A stretch of 6,712 nt of DNA from CAYSDH01 sp964429805 (GTDB taxonomy: Bacteria; Bacteroidota; Bacteroidia; Flavobacteriales_D; JABDKJ01), in contig CAYSDH010000110.1 in assembly GCA_964429805.1 (NCBI GenBank), forward strand, positions 1 to 6,712, in the 5' to 3' direction. Every line of letters starts with the position of its first letter. The stretch's first letter is position 1. Shown one piece after another: positions 1-5,800 of this stretch. The notes under the pieces were generated by a model. That model worked only from the letters and a program-made list of their open reading frames with translations. It searched no databases and had not been told where the DNA came from. Position numbers and translations under genes: made by a program.

Positions 1-496
1 TGACATCAAAAAACGAGTATCCGTTGTCTCCAAATGTCAAGTCCAGATTTCCATTAGGAAGCACTTTTATGACTAGTATATCTGTGTCACAAAAGAAGTC
101 TTGAAGACATGGTCCGTAGCTACAGGCAACATATAATGAGCCATCTGAGCCTGATTCGATACCGACTACCTCCATATGGTTATTCGTGAATCCTGGGAAT
201 GGAATAATAGTCGCACCTCCGTATGTGGAATTGAAGTTCGGATCAAGAGAGCCATTCGTTTCCAGTCCTATAATATATGCATTAGTACCAGGCATTGCGA
301 ATTCTTGGCTTCCTGCGAGATAAATTTTACCGCTTGGCGAGATGCAAGTTCCGACTGACCGCACATGAGTGATGGAAACTAAGTTTTCACTAGTCATTAT
401 TCCATTGACGCCAAAAGAACTGTCCAGAACTTGGGAATTACCACATTGGTGAAAGCAATAAAAAAAACAGAGAAGAAGTAGGTAGTGAATACGCAT
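1..496 (-). CDS. Exported delta-60 repeat protein, 3' end cut by window edge
   Basis: Reading the minus strand from the ATG at 496 gives 165 open codons that run off the left edge, so no stop is seen. Residues 1-22 form a signal peptide: Arg2, a hydrophobic stretch LLLLCFFYCF (6-15), then GNSQ before the mature start VLDSSFGVNG. The HQC segment is a poor lipobox, so signal peptidase I is more likely. Delta-60 repeat signatures follow: VLDSSFGVNG (23-32), SPSGKIYLAG (53-62), NGSLDPNF (81-88) and LPNGNLDLTFGDNG (146-159). The protein aligns collinearly with the product of the neighbouring 557-2224 gene (for example DILVIKVLPNG against DVVLIKLNPDG), so the two are tandem paralogues. An in-frame ATG at 529 would add 11 residues before the signal peptide; I prefer 496 because it gives a normal n-region. 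The gene starts 60 bp after the upstream stop with no terminator between, so an operon is likely. By family the product is a beta-propeller-like secreted protein of unknown function; a T9SS tail is expected beyond the edge but not seen. Confidence 0.85.
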   Translation of the reverse strand, partial: MRIHYLLLLCFFYCFHQCGNSQVLDSSFGVNGIMTSENLVSITHVRSVGTCISPSGKIYLAGSQEFAMPGTNAYIIGLETNGSLDPNFNSTYGGATIIPFPGFTNNHMEVVGIESGSDGSLYVACSYGPCLQDFFCDTDILVIKVLPNGNLDLTFGDNGYSFFDV

Positions 497-556
497 GGAG
501 CTCACAGTTTTTGGATTAATAAGTTGCATTGTACTTTGCTCTACTAGGAACTTAAA

Positions 557-2224
557 TCATTCGACTACAAGTCGAATGGTCGTAGACACCTGACCTGAAG
601 AAACACGCAGAACATATGTTCCTTGAGAATATGTAACCAAATCAGTCAATTCTATTTGATGATCTCCAGCAGGCAAAGAAGAGAATGTTCTGAGATTATT
701 GACTAGTCTACCAGTGACGTCAAAAAGTTCAATTTGGACATTGTCAAGGTCCACCTTAGAATTGAATACTAATAAGCTTCCTTCCGTAATTGGATTAGGA
801 TAGATACTAACGTCAAATTCTGGCACGATGGTTTCTGGAAGGGAGATAACGATATCAGGGATTGTGAATCGTAATGCAAATTTAGCGTTGCTCGTGAACA
901 CAAAACCAGTCGCGACCACTTTTCCGTCTTCCTGAAGGAACATCTCCGAAAGTANNNNNNNNNNAAGTAATTCACCATTAAATGGAGCTATATCAACGTC
1001 AAAATTTCCTCCATCCCCAAAATTTGGGTCGACAAGTCCAGTTGGAAGTATTCGCTTAAAGCGGAGAGTACCTGCTCCACCATCATCAAATACTCCTCCA
1101 GTAATGACACTTCCGTCATTTAGCACTACTAATTCGCGAGACCGTAAATCATCGTCAACAAAGAGGCCGTCAGGCAATGCTGCATAAGGACCTATGTTTA
1201 TAGATTCATCCGGCACTTGAGCCCAAGTACCAATAAGAGTACCATAAACTTGTTGACCTTGATCAATTGAAAAGAATGTTTGATTGAAATACAATTTCTC
1301 TGCGGTTTCGGAATAGAACAAATCTAAAACAGAACCAGGATATGTGTCGTTGAAATCTTGATCACCTAGCTGGAAATGACCACAAGGATACTGCCCGGAA
1401 ACCGTAAGTGGAGTCCCATCACTATCTAAATGACTTGCTTCAATGGCCGACAAGGAACCGCTGCTTTTTACACCTATTCCGGTGACTGCTCCATCTTCCC
1501 AGATATGGATTGGCCCAGGGTATCTCCATAATTGTGGGTCGACAGGGGAACAGTCTTGATTTATTTCGAAATTAACATCATACTCTCCTGAATTTGAAAA
1601 TCGATAGATAGCCCTCTCACTAGGTGATCCTGAATACCAATCATCAAAGTACTGTGCGGTAATAACAATGTCATCATCATTTGAAATAGCCATTGAGGTG
1701 ATGTTCGTAGCAGACTCACTCGAAGGAGTAATGTCATAAGAAACGACACCGTTTGTTCCGAACGAATCATCTATAGACCCATCCGGGTTCAATTTGATCA
1801 GCACGACATCTAGATTACATGGTTGAGTATTACAGTCAGAATAGGTCGAAAGGGTAATAATCGAATTATCACTCATATTTTGAATGGCAATTGGTTTAAG
1901 ATAATTAGCCTCTGGACCGAAAAAGGGGATATAAGTGATGCCAATCAAATCACTATTAAAGTCAGAATTCAAGTTTCCCGATGAATCAATACTCAGCACG
2001 TACAAATCACTTCCATTTTCCGAAAATTCAACACTCCCAAAAAAGTAGATGTTACCATTAGAGTCCATTGAAGACCTCTTCATCCGATCTAAAGTCTCTG
2101 TTGTGAAATTGTCTGGTAGACATATACCATTCGTTGCGAAAGTACTGTCCAACTCTTGGGCTTCGCATTCGAGTGAAAATAGGCTTGATAAGATAATAAG
2201 GAGAAGAGCAGTAAGTCGGTTCAT
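557..2224 (-). CDS. Delta-60 repeat protein with T9SS type A sorting domain
   Basis: This codes for 555 residues ending at a TGA (557-559). The frame is open upstream to an ATG at 2302, but I chose the ATG at 2224 because it starts a clean signal peptide: Asn-Arg, then LTALLLIILSSLF, with cleavage near CEAQ, leaving ELDSTFATNG as the mature start. Delta-60 repeat pieces are visible at 24-33, 145-164 (LNPDGSIDDSFGTNGVVSYD), 367-377 (VLNDGSVITGG), 393-407 (LPTGLVDPNFGDGGN) and 430-440 (LQEDGKVVATG). The middle, about 215-350, is divergent. Residues 470-555 are a typical T9SS type A tail: DVSIYPNP, then ELFDVTGRLV, LPAGDHQIEL, GTYVLRV and a final IRLVVE. By family knowledge the protein crosses the inner membrane by Sec and the outer membrane by T9SS, and is then released or surface-anchored; its function is unknown. 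Residues 421-424 fall in a ten-N gap, but the frame is coherent on both sides. Its paralogue follows 60 bp downstream. Confidence 0.93.
   Translation of the reverse strand: MNRLTALLLIILSSLFSLECEAQELDSTFATNGICLPDNFTTETLDRMKRSSMDSNGNIYFFGSVEFSENGSDLYVLSIDSSGNLNSDFNSDLIGITYIPFFGPEANYLKPIAIQNMSDNSIITLSTYSDCNTQPCNLDVVLIKLNPDGSIDDSFGTNGVVSYDITPSSESATNITSMAISNDDDIVITAQYFDDWYSGSPSERAIYRFSNSGEYDVNFEINQDCSPVDPQLWRYPGPIHIWEDGAVTGIGVKSSGSLSAIEASHLDSDGTPLTVSGQYPCGHFQLGDQDFNDTYPGSVLDLFYSETAEKLYFNQTFFSIDQGQQVYGTLIGTWAQVPDESINIGPYAALPDGLFVDDDLRSRELVVLNDGSVITGGVFDDGGAGTLRFKRILPTGLVDPNFGDGGNFDVDIAPFNGELLXXXXLSEMFLQEDGKVVATGFVFTSNAKFALRFTIPDIVISLPETIVPEFDVSIYPNPITEGSLLVFNSKVDLDNVQIELFDVTGRLVNNLRTFSSLPAGDHQIELTDLVTYSQGTYVLRVSSGQVSTTIRLVVE
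955..964. other. Assembly gap (ten N) inside a coding region
   Basis: Ten consecutive N lie within the delta-60 repeat gene, at residues 421-424. With exactly ten bases the frame stays the same: a delta-60 unit (NFGDGGNFDVD) comes before it and a LQEDGKVVATG unit plus the T9SS tail come after it. The spacing between these two motifs is close to what I expect within one delta-60 unit. The gap is therefore probably near its true size and is not hiding a large insertion. The true bases are unknown. Confidence 0.97.
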
Positions 2225-2317
2225 GGCAATTTTATTAGTTATGATAAATGTACTGAAACCTGTGTAAAAATGGAGTGTTTCGAAGATGTAGGCGGAACTC
2301 AACTACTCTCGAAATCA

Positions 2318-2332
2318 CAGTTTACAAAACTG
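2318..2332. repeat. Short palindrome upstream of the delta-60 operon
   Basis: CAGTTT-ACA-AAACTG is a perfect 6-bp inverted repeat with a 3-nt centre, about 95 bp upstream of the ATG at 2224. Its right half overlaps the 9-mer ACTGAAACC at 2329-2337, which recurs in the same orientation at 2252-2260, close to the start codon. This could be an operator or a chance hairpin. There is no T-run beside it, so it is not a terminator. Confidence 0.3.
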
Positions 2333-2335
2333 AAA

Positions 2336-2433
2336 CCCGTCATTTCGACTAAGGCGCAGCCGCACGGAGAAATCTCTTCAATTTGCAGCGAAAGCAAAAT
2401 AAAATTCCCGCAAGGAGAACTCCCTTCAATGTG
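2336..2433. repeat. Dispersed-type intergenic repeat with imperfect direct duplication
   Basis: The first part (2339-2376) has GTCATTTCGACT at one end and GGAGAAATCTC at the other, around a GC-rich centre that can fold (GCG-CAGC-CGC). ATTTC and GAAAT at the two ends can also pair. This matches a motif I recall as scattered between genes in many Bacteroidota genomes. A direct duplication is also visible: 2360-2385 and 2408-2433 align without gaps, 22 of 26 bases identical, offset 48 bp. That suggests a second, degenerate copy of one half of the element. Function is unknown; such elements usually behave as non-autonomous repeats or transcript-end hairpins. Membership of a genomic family is inference from memory. 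Confidence 0.55.
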
Positions 2434-2509
2434 AACTTCAGTAACTAATTCATAAGCCGCGTCTAGATATTGCAATGATTGCCAGGAACAATTAATTCAA
2501 AATGCCCAT

Positions 2510-2539
2510 GTGGAGTGGATTGAAAAAATCCAGCTCCAC
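2510..2539. repeat. Bulged 12-bp inverted repeat
   Basis: GTGGAGTGGATT (2510-2521) pairs with AATCCAGCTCCAC (2527-2539) around the 5-nt loop GAAAA. There are 12 base pairs and a single unpaired G at 2533. On the minus strand the loop side reads as a short T-run, but no T-run follows the stem, so it does not look like an intrinsic terminator. It could be a structured RNA element, a protein-binding site or the remnant of a small repeat. Confidence 0.5.
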
Positions 2540-2632
2540 TAAGTTTAATCCCATTTTCATCCACTATTGAACTCCTTCTACTTGCAAATTACTTGCACAT
2601 ACTCAAAAATTCCGACTCAGGAATGAAGTGCG

Positions 2633-2672
2633 AAAAAAGCAAAAGCCCTGATTCCATAGGAACCAGGGCTTT
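2633..2672 (-). terminator. Intrinsic terminator of tRNA-Asp
   Basis: On the minus strand, AAAGCCCTGGTTCC (2672-2659) pairs with GGAATCAGGGCTTT (2655-2642) around the loop TAT. This is a 14-bp stem with one G-T wobble. It is followed by T, GC and a run of six T ending at 2633. It begins one base past the tRNA discriminator base, so it ends a single-gene transcript and separates the tRNA from the delta-60 genes. Confidence 0.9.
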
Positions 2673-2673
2673 G

Positions 2674-2747
2674 CGGTCTGGACGAGACTCGAACTCGCGA
2701 CCCCCTGCGTGACAGGCAGGTATTCTAACCAACTGAACTACCAGACC
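2674..2747 (-). tRNA. tRNA-Asp (anticodon GTC)
   Basis: All four arms can be folded by eye. The 7-bp acceptor stem pairs GGTCTGG (2747-2741) with CCAGACC (2681-2675). The D-arm region reads GTTCAGTTGGTTAGAAT. The anticodon stem CCTGC/GCAGG encloses the loop CTGTCAC, with anticodon GTC at 2713-2711. The T arm GCGAG-TTCGAGT-CTCGT has one G-T closing pair. The discriminator base is G (2674), the known aspartate identity base. The D-arm to variable-loop sequence is close to the E. coli tRNA-Asp I know. CCA is not encoded (the next bases are CAA), so it must be added after transcription. It decodes GAC and GAU. Confidence 0.97.
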
Positions 2748-2819
2748 AGTTTCACAACGGTCTACTGCCGTTCAAAAGCAGTATACTTAATAGTCTTTTC
2801 CGCTTCGCTAAGCGGGCAG
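2748..2819 (-). other. 5' leader of tRNA-Asp with two small hairpins
   Basis: About 70 bp lie between the promoter -7 box and the tRNA 5' end. They contain a perfect 6-bp hairpin CCGCTT-AGCG-AAGCGG (minus, 2815-2800), which would sit almost at the transcript 5' end. A second 5-bp hairpin, AACGG-CAGTAGA-CCGTT (2772-2756), lies nine bases before the mature tRNA. The leader should be removed by RNase P. No ORF is seen. Neither hairpin has a following T-run. Confidence 0.5.
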
Positions 2820-2850
2820 CAAAAATATATGATTTCTTGAGTTAATCAAA
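2820..2850 (-). promoter_or_regulatory. Bacteroidota housekeeping promoter for tRNA-Asp
   Basis: On the minus strand, TTTG (2850-2847) is followed by exactly 19 bases and then TATTTTTG (2827-2820). This is a full match to the Bacteroidota primary sigma-factor consensus, TTTG at -33 and TAnnTTTG at -7. It lies about 70 bp upstream of the tRNA and after the stop of the large gene at 2897, so the tRNA is transcribed from its own promoter. Confidence 0.8.
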
Positions 2851-2896
2851 TACATCACCATGAAATTTAACGTGATTATTCCATCATGGTTACATA

Positions 2897-5800
2897 TTAC
2901 CTGATAACAGTCACAGAACCCTTGAATTCTAGGCCATCTAGGTTGATGTAATAAAAGTAAACTCCTGCTGAAACAATCTCTCCTGAAGGTGTTCTACCAT
3001 CCCATCTGGTGTTGTTTCCAGTCGAAATGAACATCTTCTGGCCCCAACGATTGAAAACCTCAAACTCTAGACACTCCTGTATGTTTCCTCTTACGTTGAT
3101 ATCCAGGTAATCATTATCACCATCGCCATTGGGTGTCATCACGTTTGGAGCCATCACTTGGAAGTACTCTAAAAAGTCCAATGCCAGAATAGAATCTGCA
3201 GCCGTGAAGATGCAATCCATGTCTGAGGTGCCAATAAGAGTCAATTCATAGCTTTCTCCAAATGAATATGTGTGCACTGGAGATTCTTCGCTAGATGTTG
3301 TTCCGTCTCCAAAGTCCCACGTGAAGTCGAGGTTGCTGAAAGTCGTGTTCTGTGCACGCACCTCAAGACCTTCACAACTTGCATTTTCTTCAAGTTCGAA
3401 TGACAATCCAGGGTCTTCTTCAACCATTACCGTAATTGCATCGACTCCAGAGCAGATTGAGTTAGCTGTGCTCACCGTATACACTGTAGTTTCGCTTGGC
3501 GCAACAGAAGGGTTGGGGTCTAGTGGGTCACTCAGTGTACCACCTGTCCACATATATGACGTACCGCTTGGAGAGGTAGGCGCACCACCAATGATTATTT
3601 CTTGACCTGCACAAATTTCGAGGTCTTCTCCTGCGTCTGTCGGCACTATGGGGTTCACCACCACATTGACCGTATCTGTGTTGGCGCAACTATTACCGTC
3701 AGTCACAAGCACTATGTAGTCTATCTCTATCTGAGAAGAAGGTGATACAATCGGGTCAGGGACTGTGTTGCTTGACAGACCGAGGTTAGGCGACCAAGAA
3801 TAAGAATTAAACCCTGCTGTGGCGTTTAGCTGAACAGAGTCACCCAAACAGAGGTAGTTGATGTCTTCTCCTGCCGAAATTATTGGCAATGGCACTACGT
3901 CAACAATAACCGAGTCAGTGTTTTCGCATCCATTTGTTAGAGACACAGTGACGATGTACGTGACATCTTCTTCAGGATTGGCCATTGGGTCAGGCACTCC
4001 CGCATCGCTCAGGTTAATGTCTGGCGTCCAAGAGTAGTTCTCTCCACCTGAGGCATTCAGTTGCACATCACTGCCAATGCATAACGTAACATCCGAACCG
4101 GCATCAGCGATTGGTTCAATTAAAAACTCTACGAGTACGGAGTCTGCATCGGCACATTGTCCGGTGTCTTCTGTCCAAATAAACTCGACAAGCCCGTCAC
4201 TCGGATTAGACACTGCTGACTCTGGGTTAAAGTCTTCTGTAATGACGGCACTCGCTGATGTTGATGTCCAGATTCCAGCTCCTACACTTGTCACAGCATC
4301 AAGGTCTGTATTAAGCCCACAGACGCTAAAGTCTGTGCCGGCATCAGCGACAGGCTGCTCAAAGAAGGTGATTTCAACGGTTTCTGAGTCAATGCATCCC
4401 TCATTGTCCAGAGTCCAAGTAAATGGCTGTGCGCCAAAAATTGAGGAAGTTGCCGCAGTGGATGGATTGTTTTCTTGGTCAAAAGTCACATTACTACCCG
4501 ACCATGTTCCTGTCCCAATTCCAGCATTGGCAGAAAGAGTATACACTTCACCGCAAATTGAATCTGACAGTCCAGCTTGGGCCATAGGTTGCTGTGCAAA
4601 TGTCATCAGCAGAGAGTCGTTGGCTTCACAGATGCCATTTGTTTCTGTCCAGCAGATCCAGTAGTCACCATAGTCTGGCACAGTGATGGTCGTTTGCGGG
4701 TCCATGACGTCAGCGTAGACTGGGTCACTGCCAGAGCACCAGGCACCGTTGCCAGTTACATCGCCTGGCAGGCCAGCGTCAGCGGTGACTGATAGGCCAC
4801 AGACCAAGGGGTCGTTGCTAATCTCGGCAATTGGCTGGGCTATAAATTGTACGTTGAGCGTGTCACTATCCACACATACATCATTTGTCTCCTCCCAAAT
4901 TAATTGGTAGAGCCCTTCAGCTGGACTCTCAGCTATCGCATTGGCGTCTGAATCTGAAGAGAACATAATTCCTGCAGGTAAGGATGTCCACTGTCCATCG
5001 CCTACACTCGCTGTAGCTCCGAGGTTTACTTCAAGGCCGCACATCACTTGATCACTGCCCGCTAAGGATATCGGCTGCGCAGAAACGGTGACCATCACAG
5101 AGTCTTTTGCCTCACACATATTCGCATCAATGGCATCAACGACATAAGTAGTTGTCACCATCGGGCTAGCCGAAGGGTTGCTTGTGTTAGGGCCTGTCAA
5201 TGTAGCCGCTGGGGTCCACATGTAATTCGAAGCTCCAGAGGCTGAAATCTCAGTGGACTCACCGGCACAAATTCCTACATCATCACTTACTGTAAGTGTT
5301 GGCTCATTGACTGTGATAATGACTGTGTCACGCACAGTACAGCTTGCCGCGCTCTCTACAATCACCTCAAAAGAAGTGGTGCTTGTCGGGAATGCACTTG
5401 GGTTAGAAGTATTAAAATCATCAACATCTGCCGCAGGTCCCCATGTAAAGAAACTGCCAGAAGGACCCGTTGGAGCGCCTCCTATCGTGACCGTGTCACC
5501 GATACAAATAGCCAGGTCTAGTCCAGCATCTACGACTGGCAATGGCTGAATAGCCACAGTCAAATCAAAGGGGTCACCGATACAGCCTTTCTCATTCGTA
5601 GCGATGACAGTCAACGTTCCTACTCCAGAATTTCCCCAGAGCACATCTATTTCATTTGTTCCTTGACCAGAATCTATTGTACCGCCACTGATAGTCCATT
5701 GGTAGGTAGAGCCTGCTGGAAAGATGTCTGTCGAGTAGGGGGATAGTCCTAATTCACAGGGGTTGGTAGACCCTTCTATGTCAGTGGATCCGGTAAACGG

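Larger units (their letters stand above)
2225..2632. other. Intergenic region, about 400 bp, no confident gene
   Basis: This is the stretch between the tRNA-Asp terminator and the delta-60 gene start. I see no confident gene in it. It holds a small palindrome (2318-2332), an imperfect direct repeat with a dispersed-element-like motif (2336-2433), a bulged inverted repeat (2510-2539) and stop-rich frames on both strands. The longest protein-like reading is a 33-codon minus-strand ORF (2463-2564, GTG start). The promoter of the delta-60 operon should lie here. The only partial match I found is TACATTTA (minus, 2252-2245), which lacks the final G of TAnnTTTG and has no TTG at the right distance. 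Confidence 0.7.

Noticed and set aside
2245..2252. TACATTTA (minus strand) as the -7 box of the delta-60 operon
   Set aside because: It lacks the final G of TAnnTTTG and no TTG lies 17-23 bases upstream. It is too weak to call.
2225..2302. Start of the delta-60 gene at the ATG at 2302
   Set aside because: It would put 26 extra residues before a well-formed signal peptide. The ATG at 2224 fits an exported protein and matches the paralogue.
2463..2673. Integrated element attached at the tRNA-Asp 3' end
   Set aside because: I found no repeated copy of the tRNA 3' end, no integrase and no mobile-element gene in the window. The terminator directly after the tRNA looks intact and native.
2800..2815. 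Hairpin CCGCTT-AGCG-AAGCGG as a terminator
   Set aside because: Neither strand has a T-run after the stem, and it lies downstream of the tRNA promoter, so it fits a leader hairpin better.
2857..2890. Inverted repeat ACCATGA/TCATGGT just after the large gene, as its terminator
   Set aside because: The stem is only 7 bp with a 20-nt loop and no T-run follows on the minus strand.
4077..4664. 195-codon open frame on the plus strand
   Set aside because: It is antisense to the repeat array of the giant surface protein and has a low-complexity Ser/Ala/Val composition explained by that gene's reverse strand. The same holds for the other plus-strand frames in 3270-5549.
3410..5536. CRISPR-like or recent tandem DNA repeat
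   Set aside because: The periodicity is at protein level (about 228-246 bp units) with strongly diverged DNA. There are no identical repeats or spacers.
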